Positions 23,044 to 35,614 are shown, counted from the stretch's first letter. The stretch is 64,000 bases of DNA from Climacium dendroides (GCA_950106755.1 OX467091.1:11239538-11303537); one strand, 5' to 3'. Notes: a model not told the origin generated them from the sequence alone. A program made the numbers and translations.

Positions 23044-23315
23044 CACTAAAATTGATAAATAGTGTTGGCTACACTAATTGTCAACAATAACACTAATTGT
23101 GATTTGCAAGGTTAGTGTTAGAACATTATTTATCCATTCTAATGCTATTTTAGTTTTATAGTAAAATTTGATCATTTCAACATTTCTACAAGAGCGCATT
23201 TAGTATTAGATGGAAATAAAATATAGAAGTTGGAATGATAATATAATAAGTTAAGGCTATGATCCAATTCACTACAACACTAATTATTACCCAACACTAT
23301 TTACCAATTTTAGTG
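23044..23315. mobile_element. 272-bp miniature element with TA target duplication
   Basis: Starts CACTAAAATTGATAAATAGT and ends with its near-complement (ACTATTTACCAATTTTAGTG), giving terminal repeats of about 25 bp. TA flanks both ends (23042-23043 and 23316-23317). The TA duplication suits a Tc1/Mariner (Stowaway-like) element in spite of the CACTA first bases. No coding. Confidence 0.65.
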
Positions 23316-23866
23316 TATTGTAAATGTGTTGGTATTCAAAGGGACCACCAAACAGAAAGGTATTTATGTTGGACTCAAAGTCAAGCAAGGTATTATGGCA
23401 TTACAATGTGACTGCTTCCATGAATGGGGGTGTCTCGATTAGCAATGGATGCATCTATTTTGGTGAAGGCATTGGGATTGGAGTACTCCAATCCCAATAA
23501 TATTTTGGAAATTACACACTTATCATGCTGTTCATTCCATCTGTGTCACTTAAGCCCTAGTACTCATACAATTACACTAGGAATTCCAAATAACAAAGCC
23601 CACTCTGTTCTAACGTTATGCCATAGTAGCTTGTAGTAGCAGATGCATCAAGTTGGAAAGAAGAGTTTTTTTGAATGATTTATGGCCCTGAGTAGCCAAG
23701 TTGCAATTCTAGGGAAAAATGGTATATTTTGTAAAATATTATTGTAAAAATATTATTGTTTTTTAAATGGGATGTTGCCATGTGGCATGCTATGATTTCT
23801 CTCTTCAAGTGAAATTCATGCACAATACATACAATAAGGTAATAGGCTCTAATATCACACAGGCTT
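23316..23866. other. Intergenic, nothing assigned
   Basis: No supported gene. The short open frame at 23424-23636 has no domain. Confidence 0.35.
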
Positions 23867-23970
23867 TAAAACCACCCACATCCTCAAATGTACACTATGT
23901 GTACATGTTGCTATCTCATAGCCTTTAGGAATGTACAAATAGTGTACATTATAGGAGGTGGGCGATTTTA
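23867..23970. mobile_element. 104-bp miniature inverted-repeat element, copy 1
   Basis: The left end TAAAACCACCCACATCCTC continues into AATGTACACTATGTGTACAT. The right end is its near-complement ending GGAGGTGGGCGATTTTA, so almost the entire element is a fold-back with 40-bp arms. A diverged second copy lies at 52673-52777, supporting a transposed family. Confidence 0.6.
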
Positions 23971-24551
23971 TAATCCTATGTCATTTCAACTTCAAAGCTC
24001 CAAACAATATCAAACGGCTTGGTTTGGATGCCAAATCTTCTTCTCTTTCAAGGAAAATTTACTGAAAATTATTTCAAGAAGTTTTGCCTCCCAAAATTCA
24101 GTTATAGCTCTTACGTGGGCAATTTCTGGACCTGTTCCTTCAATATGACATTCTTGGAATAGCTGTGTACCTGTTGAGTGGGTGTGAATCCCACCACTTG
24201 CCGTTGCCGGTGAAATGAACATCCCAAGTTGTTTGATGCCATACCTGCTATGGACCAGTGCTGTCCTGCAGGTATGGCACCTGGAAGCAAATTGAGCAGG
24301 GGGATGAGATTGCTGACGATTTCAGATAAATGACAATTGGCTTTAATATCCATTGGGGACTTCGGGTATGGGAAGCCCTCACCAGATTAGGCACATGGCA
24401 AAAATGCAACAAGTGACCCCATGCAACAAGTGCATGGTGAAGCCTGACTGTTCACTCACCATTTTCAAAACTTCCAGGCCCTTCTGCAACCTACTGACCG
24501 ACGGACGGAAGACATTAACCAGAAGGTCCGCGACACCGACCGAAGGTCGGC
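23971..24551. other. Intergenic and distal promoter of the heat-shock gene
   Basis: No coding. The GC content rises after about 24360 towards the heat-shock gene. Confidence 0.35.
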
Positions 24552-24618
24552 GAAGGTTCTAGAGCCATCGTCTCCCTTTCTTGTTGCTTCTGGAAACCAC
24601 CATGGTGTCCGATATAAA
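24552..24618 (+). promoter_or_regulatory. Heat-shock elements and TATA box of the small heat-shock gene
   Basis: GAAGGTTCTAGAG at 24552-24564 fits three alternating units of the heat-shock element (GAA, TTC, GA-). TTCTGGAA at 24588-24595 gives a second TTCnnGAA pair. TATAAA follows at 24613-24618, about 185 bases before the start codon. The order of heat-shock elements then TATA box is that of plant small heat-shock promoters and predicts induction by heat-shock factors. Confidence 0.75.
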
Positions 24619-24801
24619 GAACACCCATGGCTCCAGTCTCCCCCGAGATCAAGCCTTCCGATCAAACTATTGCCATCTAATTTTTGCTGTAGATCGTCCA
24701 TAGTCTTTGCGTAGTATTCAGCATTGTCAGCTCGGTTGTGTGGAGGACACTTAGCTTGCTCTGGTACTTGGTGTGCATTCAATCAGCTCCCGTCGTTGAG
24801 A

Positions 24802-25314
24802 ATGGCACTCTTTCCGTTCATGGGGCGCCGCAACAACTTGTGGGACGCCCCCGACCCGTTTGATATGGTGGTGTCCGTGTTCGACAACACCCCAGCCAGC
24901 TCGTTCGCTCGCGACGCGCACGCGGTGGCGAGCACCAACGTGGATTGGAAGGAAACCCCCACGGAGCACGTGTTCAAGGCCGACCTGCCAGGGCTGAAGA
25001 AGGAGGAAGTGCAAGTGGAGGTGGAGGACGATAGGACGTTGAGCATCAGTGGGCAGCGCAAGAAGGAGGAGGTGCAGAAGACGGATACCTGGCACCGCGT
25101 GGAGCGGAGCTCCGGCCAATTCATGCGCAAGTTTAGGCTTCCGGAGAACGCGAAGCTGGATCACATCACGGCGAAGGTGGAGAACGGAGTGCTGACTGTG
25201 GTGGTGCCGAAAGAGGAGAAGCAGAGACCGAAGACGCGCAGCATTGAGGTCGGTGGCCATGATGGTCATCAGGAGGCCATGGAGGTGAAGCCCGCGGAGA
25301 AGACTGCAGCATGA
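24802..25314 (+). CDS. Class I cytosolic small heat-shock protein (HSP20 family)
   Basis: Single exon, 170 residues. The variable N-terminal arm starts [20 protein letters not shown]. The alpha-crystallin domain runs about residues 47-138: [31 protein letters not shown], then [20 protein letters not shown] and the [11 protein letters not shown] block, the plant consensus I and II regions. RSIEV near residue 149 is the I-x-I/V motif that docks into neighbouring domains during oligomer assembly. These ATP-independent chaperones hold unfolding proteins during heat stress. I chose the ATG at 24802 because it begins the conserved MAL-F start; the open frame extends 26 codons further upstream, but that part overlaps the probable 5' UTR. 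GC-rich, intact, with heat-shock elements upstream and an AATAAA about 250 bases downstream. Gene structure (no intron) is typical of the family. Confidence 0.95.
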   Translation: MALFPFMGRRNNLWDAPDPFDMVVSVFDNTPASSFARDAHAVASTNVDWKETPTEHVFKADLPGLKKEEVQVEVEDDRTLSISGQRKKEEVQKTDTWHRVERSSGQFMRKFRLPENAKLDHITAKVENGVLTVVVPKEEKQRPKTRSIEVGGHDGHQEAMEVKPAEKTAA

Positions 25315-26133
25315 TCGTCGTGAGCAGTTGACTCGGAGAGTTTTGGAGGCCTGTTGTAGGGATTAGAGTGCTTTCTTGGCTAGTTATTGGGAACGTCAGC
25401 CCAAGATTCTGGCTCGGTGGGCACTCATGGCGCAGTGAATTTGGTTCATCTCCAGAAGGCAGTATACGTTACTAGGACCGTCCGGCTATAGCATCAGTGA
25501 GTAGAGAGTATTGATCGAACAGGAGTTCGTTTTTGCGTGTACATGAAAGTATTTTGAGTAACTGAATAAAAAACAGCAGGTTTTCTATCTGTGAGTACTT
25601 GCGTGAGCTTTCAGTTTGTTGTTTCGTTTCAGGCAGAAAGAGTACTCTGCCGTTAATTTGGTAAGACCTTGGATTCTGCAAATGTACGTCCAGGACCTTG
25701 GAAGTGCGTGCCACATGCAAGGGATGAACTGTTTGTCGACGTAATATAGGGAGGGTGGTTGGAGGTCATTTTCGACTCCCTGGTCAGTTCGAAGTGCAAT
25801 TGTAATTTATCGCAGGATTCGACAATCCTAGAAATGAAGCCCATGTCAGTACCTCCAGTTGTGAAACGGCTGCGAAAACCGTTACAAAACCAACTACATT
25901 GACAGATGAACACATATGGTAAGTTACGAACCAATTGTGTCAAGTGCCTTCGATTGATCTCCATGACTTCCATGATATCGCAACAATCATCGCCGTGATG
26001 AGAGCGGCAGTTCAGAGCCAGTTTAGCAGTAGTCTGTCATTTCCGAATAGGGTTATTCATCTCTCCAAAGAGTCGCAGCGAACAATACTGCTTTTGAAGA
26101 GGTCTCGCACGAGTTTCCAAAATTGATGGAAAA
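25315..26133. other. 3' flank of the heat-shock gene and upstream region of the lipocalin gene
   Basis: Includes the 3' UTR with AATAAA at about 25564. The remainder up to 26133 presumably contains the lipocalin promoter and 5' UTR. No other gene seen. Confidence 0.45.
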
Positions 26134-27611
26134 ATGAAGGGGACGACGTTCACCTTGATTCTGTTCCTTGCAATCCCGATCGCAGGAATTCACGGGGATG
26201 CCAATCAGGGTTCATTCTGCGCGAAGGCGATCGCAAACTACAACACCAGCGGGTCATGGCCTCAGGTTTCGACCTTCGACATCATCGACACAGCAGCGTA
26301 CGCGGGCGTGTGGTACGAGCTCGGAAGCACCGCCCAGTTCAAGCTTTTGTCGGAGGCCGGATTAGACTGCCTGCAAGCCAATTACGCTGCAAGTTTCCAA
26401 CGCCACAACCTCGCTCGCCGTCGTGAACAGCGGGAGGCGCTCTCTGGGATCCGTGGCGTCACCAGCATCAGCACGGGCGCCAAGGATGTGTGCACGAGCG
26501 CTCGCGACGTGTGCGCGTACCTGGGGCCTCCGAGTGGAATGATGCAGTCCGTCAGCGAGCTTCGGAGAATCGCGTCCATGGTGCGCACGGAGCTTCCCGA
26601 TCAGGCGACGATTCTCGACGACGTGGCTCGAAAGATTGAGGGCTACGGAAGCAGCATCTCCAAGGAGTTCACTATGGTGGCTGAGCATGTGCAGACCATT
26701 CAGAAACTGGATGGATACCTCAGCGCAGGGAACAACAGCACGACGGCCAACGTCGAGCAGATCAAACTGGAGATCATGGAAATCTGCAAGCATGTCGACA
26801 CGCTTGCGATGTTCGTCGGTGAGATGGCCACAGCGAGGAGTCTTATCGGGCAAGTGCGTGGCACATTTTTCTCTGTCGTCTCCCCTCTCGTCTGAAACCC
26901 TAAATGGTTGTGAATTTCGAATTTGACTCACCTCTGTATTACGACATGTCTGAGAAACCCTAATTTTGAATCATTCTTCAGAAGATTGAGTAGTCAAGTA
27001 GGCTTTATTACATGAATCGTTATGTTGACTTTTCGATGTTGTCCACGTTTTGTGACGACTTTGTTCCTGCAGTTGTCCATTCATGATCAGACCCAGAGTG
27101 ATTTGGGGGCAAGTGTTTTATTTAATGAACTGCTTTGCTCAATTCGCAGTCTTTTTCAGTTTCGTTTGTTAAAATCGATGTCTTGTAGCCCACAAAATTT
27201 TGACTATGAATAATGACGCAATTTGCATCGAAATTGGCTGAATTCAATTCCCAACACCCTCTCTTGAATTTGAGCTCTGATCCGCCTCAATTGTCGCATT
27301 TAGGTGAGGTTGCATAAATTAGGGCTCTTGTTCTGAAGCTCCTGGTGATATTGCAATGTGAGCAGGCGGTGGTGAAGCTCCTCATAGCCGGGGAATTTGT
27401 GAGTACAGTGGACGTAACGGAAGCATCAGCCCTGATCGGAGCCGCAGAGCAAAACATACTGCTGCGAGCAGATCGAATGAAAGCGAGTCTACGGGCCATG
27501 AGCACTGCTGCAGAGGTTTTGGTCGCTGACACAAGCGTGCCCTACCGGAACATTTCGTGGAGTTTGCCTGGAGTTGCCACTCAGAACGTCACCAACAAAG
27601 GGAGATTGGAG
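26134..27611 (+). CDS. Secreted lipocalin-like protein with helical insert, possibly incomplete
   Basis: Exon 1 is 26134-26853. Exon 2 starts at 27366 after an AGCAG acceptor and runs to a possible donor at 27611 or on to a stop at 27810-27812. The exon 1 to exon 2 junction keeps frame. Residues 1-21 are a signal peptide (MKGTTFTLILFLAIPIAGIHG). STFDIIDTAAYAGVWYELGS carries the lipocalin G-x-W motif at the start of the barrel. A helical region of about 200 residues follows (for example VSELRRIASMVRTELPDQAT). At the end, GVATQNVTNKGRLEV looks like a later barrel strand, so the helices appear inserted into the barrel. Odd point: bases 26396-26480 make a more lipocalin-like strand (NATTSLAVVNSGRR) in another frame, suggesting two compensating indels. 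Barrel strands expected after GRLEV were not found. It may be a functional variant, have distant 3' exons, or be an early pseudogene. Confidence 0.6.
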
Positions 27612-27812
27612 GTTGGCTTGATTCTCACCCCAAAAATCTCAAAAGGAAATGAAACATTTTTGAGTAATGTTGGGCTTGCACCCTGTCCACTTTCCACACC
27701 AAGGACAAATAATATGAGAGTCAGAAACTTCCACTGTCATGCAGAGCCAAGAGTAGGCAACTTGAGAAGTGAACAAAGGGACAATCATGTAGCATGTGTT
27801 TTAAGACTCTAA

Positions 27813-30800
27813 AGCACAGCGTGCCATAGCCAACTCTGGTCGTATGGTCATGTAGGGCACGTGCGCTCTCATTTACGTTGTAGTCACTAGATTCAATCCA
27901 GAGCACGCTTGTTCACAATTGTTAAGCCCTATTTTTGTCATTGGTTATATTAGATTGAGTACTGTATGCAATGTGCTCTGACTTTATGGACAAGAAATAC
28001 TCTACAAATCACTTCTGAGGCACAAATCCTAGTGTGCTAAGCAGGGACCCTGCGAATCTAAGTATAGTGAGATTTTTATAATAGAATGAAGATGTAATAG
28101 AATCTTATCATACAGTTCCATTGTCCTTGCTTTGTAAAGGAGATGTTGAACATATGTCGTGTGTGTGAGTGCTGGAGTTAAAGTTGGCGTGCTCTTGATA
28201 TAGATTGGAATTTGAATGAGTAAAGATTTGAAGCACAAGGGTGGCCTTCCTCTAATAATTTGAGAGTTAGGAGGTTTGCTTTTCCAACTTGAACTTAACA
28301 ATTCAACATAATTGTATTGATGAAAAGAAAATTTGAGAGGATCACTAAACTTTAGATAATCATTAATCATGACCAAAGTTGTGAAGAGATGATTTCAAGA
28401 ATGTAGGGTTGCATGAAATAATATGATTAGAACTTTTGTGTCTGATGATGTGTAGTTCATCATCTTGGGAGTGATGGTGCTATATAACATTGTAGTTGTG
28501 GAAAGATTACCAAGCAAATGCTACAAAGCAACACTCCTATACTCTTGCTCAGAGAATCATGTATTGGGAAGAATCCAACAAGCATTCTTTGTGTTGTCTA
28601 GACAATCGACTCTTCTACATGCCACATTGAACCACTTCTTGGACATGGCGATGTCTTTGGGAATAGACCTTAACTGTGAGAATCCTTTTCTTATGTCTGG
28701 TTGCCCTTTGTTGAATTTTGTTATTGGACACCATAATTATTGGTGGAGGACAACCACCATTTGAATGTGTTGATATTCATCCAATGTCTTGTGCATAGTG
28801 TTTACAATTTGCCACTTTGTCAATGTTGTTGGCTTTGCATTAACCCATTAAGGATTGGTTGACCACTTTGTGGTCGAAATTGCCACTTTTCCACTTGTAG
28901 GCAAAATTTGGTTTCAATTTGGTGTCAAACCAAAAGGAATTGTAAACTGCATCCAATGGTACAAGTATTAAGGCAATCTGAGTTGGCCTACGAAAATAGG
29001 ATTGGAAGAACTAATGGAATACTAACGACAAATACAATACAGAAAGATGGCTACAATCGTGAAAAGGAAGGTACACAATATGCGTTGATAGGGCATTTAC
29101 TCTGCAAAGGATGGGCATTGAGAATTGAGAACCATACTTCCTAGAACAGGTAAATTTTCGTTGATGGAGTGCTAGTGTGTCTTGTTCTTCATCAACACGT
29201 AGACGGGGAATACGGATCCGAGGGCTGTTGGGTGTAAGTGAGAGACTTTGGTGAGGTCCAAGTGCATTTGAGGTTGCAAGCTGTGAAAGGAATATTGAGT
29301 ACTTTGCTATGGAGTGCTTTCATCATGGAGGCTTATTGATGATGTTTTGACAGTTGCAATGGGGTTTTGGAGTGCAGGGGTGGGGAGACCGCACCACATT
29401 GTTGTACACAGCTATGCATTGGAAGAGGATTTGCGGTGGGAGCGCCAACTTCACATAATCTTCAAGACTTCCTGGACAGAGATGCAAAGCTCATGGGACG
29501 TGCCAACAATAGAGTTTGCTCCTGCAGTTGCCATCTTGGCGAATTGGAAAAAGAACCAATGGTTTCCACCAGAAAAGTGTCGAGTGCTTTTGGGATTGCT
29601 CGATTGCACCTACCTTGTATCGCATCTGCTTTCGGTCAGTGCTAGAGGATACGAAGATTTGGACAATTGGGAAGGGGCACAGTTGTGCTACTTCTTCTAC
29701 CACTACTCTGCAAGGTTGCTTGGCTAGGGCCCCAGACTAGAGGATTATGGTTATCATGTGGCTATGTTAGAATTTCATGCATGAATATTGACTACGGTAG
29801 AGGTTGCATTTGGCAATGTAGCTTATCCTAGGCGTGAATGGAGTGGGAGAGCCATTGGAGTGTGGACAGCATGGTTATGTCATGTTGTAGGAGATTTTTT
29901 TTTTGAATCGGCAAGAGAATGGCTATTGTCTCTTAGAATTTCTTTTGTTGCATGAGAGCAGTTCCACACCTACTTAGATCTTGTCAGGGAGGTTGAAGAG
30001 GGAAAGAAAACACACCCATTTTCATTTTTTGAAAAGGACCATGCACCAATTTTGAAACTACCACTAGAACTGTGTCATTGAATATGGCCAAAATTATGTG
30101 GTGCCATTTCAATTTCTCTTCTCCATTGGTATGTCCATGTTGCTACATGTGTGTGTGGTGTTTAGATGGCAAATGTTGGCTTACAAATTTCCATCGCAAT
30201 TGGAGTATTGACAAGTGAGTTTAGGCTAAGAACATCTCGCAACCTCAAGTGTGAGTAAGTTCCCTCATTTATTTCCATTCGGTTGGGGCTTAGTGGTGTT
30301 CCTTATAGGTCAGCAATGTGTCTTCGGTTGTGGGTGCATGGTCCTTTTTGTATGGTTGGTCTTAGAAGGTGGTGAATTGCATTTCATTCATGGGAATATA
30401 CCTACAAACAATACACATGATTTCCATTATATCAAGTGTCTATCATATTCCTCAGCTGCTCACTGCATTGGAGGCGAGGCAAGGCAATGCGATGGATGCA
30501 AGCCTCTATGAGTTGTATTCATTGTTTTATGGGTCTATATGTCCTCCATGTCTGTAGTTACATCCCTCTGGCACACAATTTGAAGCAACCGCTTCGATTC
30601 AGTTGACCCCCCTAACAAGGCATTTGGCAACGCACAAGGTTTTCTTTGGAAATTCCAAGCTGGCATTCCTTGCACTCCATGATTACCCATTTTTCCATCA
30701 TTATGCTAAACAAGGAGACACGTGGTACCATAAGCGCAATAAAGATTTCACTCAAAAAAATATAGTTCAAAAATGTAGACTACTTGTTACTTGTTGCATA

Positions 30801-30900
30801 CACATTTGTTGGCATGAGCATAAAGATGCCTTATAAAATCCCTTTGCAAAACTTATTTTGTCCACAAATTGAAGTGTAAAAGACTAAATTGCTCACTCCC
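27813..30900. other. Unassigned region with several open stretches
   Basis: Moderately long plus-strand frames occur at 28465-28764 (with SCSENHVLGRIQQAFFVLSR) and 29314-29727 (with ARGYEDLDNWEGAQLCYFFY). Shorter ones lie at 30251-30511 and 30603-30836. They have neither a common frame nor clear splice sites, and no domain is recognised. They could be relics of an unknown gene or transposon. I looked here for missing lipocalin exons and found none. Confidence 0.3.
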
Positions 30901-32635
30901 TTTCCATCAGTATGGTCAAATGCATGAACGGTGCCTTTCTTCTCCAATTATTAACATTTATCCCATATGACCAAAAAATGCTCTGGCCCCCTCTAAATTG
31001 ACCACAGACCTTTATGGATTAAGGGAAAGAGGCTTTGCATTGATAGATGCTACCCTTAGGGAAGGAAGTTTGAATAGCTATTGACTACTTGTTCTAATAA
31101 AATAGCTACCCTTAGGGGTATGGTCTCCATATTTGCTTCTTAAATTCATGATCAACTATGCGTAATAAGATTTAGAACTCTATAGTAGAGAGACTCAAAT
31201 TCATCAAGAGCAAAAATTTTATTTCAAGAAGTGTGAGCACTTTTTTACCCACCCATGGTAAACTAGCGTTGCACAACCAGGTTCTTAGTATTGTTTTGTA
31301 AGTTTTGTCCTAAGGGTGCCTAGCGTCAATCCATTGTGCCTTCCAAGCAATGGATCTTTTCTAACTCCTACATGTGAAAAATAAACAAAACAACAAGAAA
31401 TTCTAAATACTATAAGTTTTACCCTTTTATCTCAACTAACTAAGCCAATGTGGTTTTTATTCAAAATGAATTCAGTCTAGATTTATCATTTTTAGGTGAT
31501 AGAACATGTTATGCCATTTCTAAAAATATAAAACTCGACCTCATCTGAGCCTTCTAACAATAGTTATGGAAGGATGAAATTGGACCGCTAATTGGTTCAT
31601 CAAACTTCATCCATTGATTTCTACTAATCTACCTTATAATTTTACTTGAGATTTGACTTTTGGGCTCTGAACTCTATTTATTATTTGACTTTCTAATATG
31701 GTTGGCTTTGGATGATTTATATAACTTTCATCCATTTTGACCCCTAAACTTCATCCTTCCATATCTTGGTCGTTTTAACTCGGTTTTCTAGGTGTTATAT
31801 GTTTTTGGAATCCTCTAGACCTAATCTACAAATATAAAATGATAAACTTTGACTAAAACCTACTCTAGACCCTCTGAATCATATTTGAAGTTCAGTTTAA
31901 TGGTATAAATGTTAAACTTTGGACATCAAAAGAAATAGGAGAAGTTGAGTTCATACCTCGATGGAGACATAATCCGGTAGGTTGTCCATCACTCCATTGA
32001 GATCCCCATCATTTGCCATTAGTTGAAGTCGTTTGGTAATTTTTCTCACAGCTTAAAGTAGGGCTGAAAATACAAAAGATAAGGCTTGTACTATTTCTTT
32101 TCTTTTACTATCACTTCTTTCCCTTCTACACTATTCCCCCTCCATTATTGTATTCAAATGGTTGACTTGGCCTATAAACAATAATTGATCTTCTATCAAC
32201 TCTTCAAGTCAATTATTATTTTATCTAAGTTCTATTGGTTCAAAATGACTCCCACGGATTTCCACCTAATCTGACTTCTAATTTTCTCTTCAACTTCCAA
32301 TTGTCACTTCAACTTCTAATTGGACTCTTCTCCTTCTTCATTTGCATTCCATTCTATTGAGTTTTGAAGAGAGTTGAGGAGTCTATGAGAGGTTCTAAGT
32401 TCTATTCTATTCTTTTCTTATGGTTGTATTTGTAAAGTGAAGAGTTGCAATTGATACTACTTCTAATTTCTCTCTTCTAATTCTATTTCTAATTTCTATC
32501 CTCCCGTCTACTCTACTTCATCTCTCTCTCTATTTTTTAAAAGCCTCTTCCTACATATAAAATTTAGCTTGTCCTTTGATCTATTTTTCTCTTTCATTTG
32601 AGTTTCCTCTCAATGGAAAATTTGAATTTTTGGCC
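30901..32635. other. AT-rich intergenic DNA, nothing assigned
   Basis: No open frame or repeat of note. 32100-32580 is rich in CT and TTCT runs. Confidence 0.4.
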
Positions 32636-32940
32636 AAAGGCCGCGGCAATCCAGCAGTCTAGTGCATAGACCAGAGAGCCACTGAAAGACAGACTGGGAG
32701 CCCAGAACACACGACCAGCAGGAAGTCACCAGAACACTCGATCAGGCAGGAACACAAGACCGGGAGTCACCACTACGCCACGTGTCTCCCTCGGGTTGCT
32801 TAGACCCATCCCAGTCATCGATGAAGTGGCACTGCCACGTGGCAACCCGAGATAAGCTAGACCCCTTTCCTGTGTAGCCCTTTGTGAGCCGGTTCTTGAC
32901 AGTTCAATTTCTTCTCTGGACAGTTCGGCTCGGGGGATGT
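32636..32940. other. GC island with two G-boxes
   Basis: About 300 bases of GC-rich sequence in AT-rich surroundings. CACGTG occurs at 32779-32784 and 32836-32841, each preceded by GC. CTCGGGTTGC and its complement GCAACCCGAG flank the space between them, and both halves end near TAGACCC. It could be a promoter, a long-terminal-repeat fragment or other transposon regulatory region. There is no adjacent recognisable gene. Confidence 0.4.
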
Positions 32941-33115
32941 TGGAGGGTTTTTTGGACTCTTTTTCCTACTGAAATTTTGGTACTACTTCTTGGTGACTAT
33001 TAAAAATGGAACACTAATTTTTGGAGGTTAACACAACAACTATGGTGCTAATTTTGGATACTAAGCTTGGGGTTCCAAAGTGCATTTTTTTCGAAAACTA
33101 AGCTTGGTGAGAATT

Positions 33116-33325
33116 TCTTGCAAAGCTTTGCCGTATTTCTAAACACTCTAAAATTAAAAAAAAAACTCTATTTCTTTCCAAAGTCAAAGCTTCGCCGTCT
33201 CTTGGGAATTCACTAAAAATTCTATAACTTCCTTCTAATAAAAGTCAAAGCTTCGCCGTGGTTTTACGAAAATCACTAAAAAGACTCCCGACTCTAAACA
33301 CACAAAGTCAAAGCTTCGCCGTATT
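33116..33325. repeat. CAAAGCTTCGCCGT repeated at about 60-bp spacing
   Basis: AAAGTCAAAGCTTCGCCGT appears at about 33181, 33241 and 33303, with a diverged copy (GCAAAGCTTTGCCGTATTT) at about 33120. The core is conserved although the DNA between copies is not, so it looks like a repeated site rather than a simple tandem array. The complement contains TTGACTTT, a W-box-like core. Confidence 0.6.
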
Positions 33326-35610
33326 TTTAAATACGGAAGAAATTCTAACCAAATTTTTCAAGAGCTTTATTGCCTAGGGACAATTAGAGGTCAAATAACA
33401 CACAAAAATCACTAAGACAACAAGTAAGTATTAATGGTACAAAACACTACTACAATTAGTACAAGTTAGAGGAATAGCAAGCTAAAGGACTTCCCTAAGC
33501 GGCATCGCCAATCACAAGGGAAGAACCTCTAGTATTAGTACAAAGTTAGTTCAAAACACCTACAAGACGGCAACAAAATATAAGAGCTTCACAAAACATC
33601 ACCCAAGCTTCAAATAACCCACAAGAAACACCACAAGAAAATAGATAAGCTTGAAGGGACCCCAAGTCCTTCAAGAGAGCTCCAAAAACAACAACAAAGG
33701 AGCTTGAAATGCTCCAAAAACAAGGAAATTTGGCAACCTGCCCTAAATGGCCAAAATCCAACTAAATGGACCCAAATGAAAACAAGGCGGTTCAAAATGA
33801 ACCTAAGGGGTGTTTTGAGAGGAGAATGGGTGCCCTTATATACTCTCCCAAGGGCACCCCCCTCCTCTCTTTTCCTACAAGGTAATCTTATCAATTAAGA
33901 TTTTCATCTAATTTGCCCAATTTTCACTTCTACACTGGTCCAAATTCCTAACTTTTGGAGAAATGCTCCAAATCATAAACGGATTGCGCCATTGGCTTCA
34001 GAAGGCCATTTTTAGTCTAAGGGAATCCCCTCCCCTTTTTCCTACGTCAAAATCACAAAGATTTCTAGCGCTAACTAGAAGACCAAAATTAGATAAAAAC
34101 CCAACTTTTGGAGATCAACTTTTCTAAGAAAAGTAACTAGCCTAGGCTCTTTAGTAGGTATAAGGGAGTAAGAAAAGACCCTGCTTTGACCTTAATCCAA
34201 TTCCGTATGCTCCCCGTACGTCGGTCAACTCCACGATTAATCTTTAAATTTGCCAATTTTGGAGGATCTTGATGGTTTTGCATCTTCTGACTATCGGAAT
34301 GCCATGAAACTTATTGGAGCTTGTTATTAACATAAAAGAAGCTAACCTAATTTTTAGTGAGATTTTACCGCTGCCTGGGTAATTTCTAGGAATTTCCCAT
34401 CATTACTTTCAGCGGTTGACTACCCGGAAAAAGATCTTTTGAAGATCAGAAAAAATCGAGAATTTTCATGGAACCTCTCATGGAGTTCCACAAGGGATGT
34501 GCAAACTCATATTCCCGTTTTGCACATCTAAGGAGGGAGAATCAAATCCTGCTATTTCCTTTAACTTCCGATAAAAAAGGAATCTTCCAAATAAAAGGGA
34601 ATCTTGGTGAGCCAATTGCTCCGTTGGACTCCTGGCATGATTTTTACTTCGAACTACCATACTTAAGTTGTAGATGCCCTCCTATGATTCGTCTTGAGTT
34701 TTCTTCACCTACAAGCTAACAATTGGAGTTTCTACTATTTTGCCAATGGAATGAGAAAACTGAAACCTCTCTTTGGGAATCTATACTAAGGTTTTTACAT
34801 AGTTCCCTTGGACCAATTTGGTTAGGATCTATCACTGAAAGGCAGGTTTAGACAAGTTGGGCAATTTCTACTAAACATAATTATTTTGTACAATTTCTGG
34901 GTTTCTACCCTATCTACATGCAGGATTTGGTTACAAATAACAAGAAATGCCTCAATTAGGACCAATGGTCATATTGGTATGTGACATCTCCGTTTTGGTT
35001 ATTCACTCTTTTGGGGGCTTTTTGTATATAAAACTACACTCAAAACTTTATAAAATCCAAAAAAAACAATTCCGAATCATGAGTGACCAAATGGGCACTC
35101 ACAAGAAGGTCAAAATTTGTTGACCTTGTTTTGCAAGAATGATAAAAAAAATTATGCTTTTTCACTTCAAACATTTTAATCTTTCAATCCACATGGGCAA
35201 ATGGATTAAAAAATTTCAAACACATTGTGATAGGAATCTAATACACTTTTGTATGGTTGAAATTCTAAAAATATTTTTTATTCTCAATTTTGGTGAATGT
35301 ACTTTTAAAATGGCAATTTCTCTTAAAAAACATCCAAAATCTTTTTTAACAAAACATCAAGTTTGTTACATTTGACACCTTTTAAAGTGCTAATGATTTG
35401 ATGTTGAAGTGCACAAGGCTAAGATTAGGACTAGGATGGTTACTCGTCAAGAACAAGTGTTAGTTTCAAATTTCCACAAAACTCACAATTTTAACACTTC
35501 AAGCAATTAAGCTTTGTTGTCTTGTTGGAATGTTATTGAAGAATCAAGTGCTTGTTAAACCAAGGGCTATAATAATTATCACTTGCAGATGAAAAAGAAC
35601 TATTTACAAT
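33326..35610. other. Intergenic, nothing firmly assigned
   Basis: Mixed AT-rich sequence. Short open frames at 33704-33898, 34468-34719 and 35139-35375 have no domain. Retrotransposon sequence is possible but I found no matching pair of long terminal repeats. Confidence 0.35.
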
Positions 35611-35614
35611 CATA

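Noticed and set aside
24751..25269. Long minus-strand open frame opposite the heat-shock gene
   Set aside because: Shadow frame caused by the GC-rich codon use of the plus-strand gene.
26362..26931. Minus-strand open frame of 189 codons opposite the lipocalin exon
   Set aside because: Same shadow effect; the plus strand has signal peptide, lipocalin motif and splice sites.
29314..29727. 137-codon plus-strand open frame
   Set aside because: No domain, splice sites or conserved pattern; kept only as part of an unassigned region.
33116..33325. CRISPR-like spaced repeats
   Set aside because: Repeats are few, spacers are not uniform in character, and the DNA is clearly from a plant nucleus.
32938..34980. 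Possible LTR retrotransposon starting TGTTGGAGGG
   Set aside because: No matching second terminal repeat, primer-binding site or polyprotein was found.
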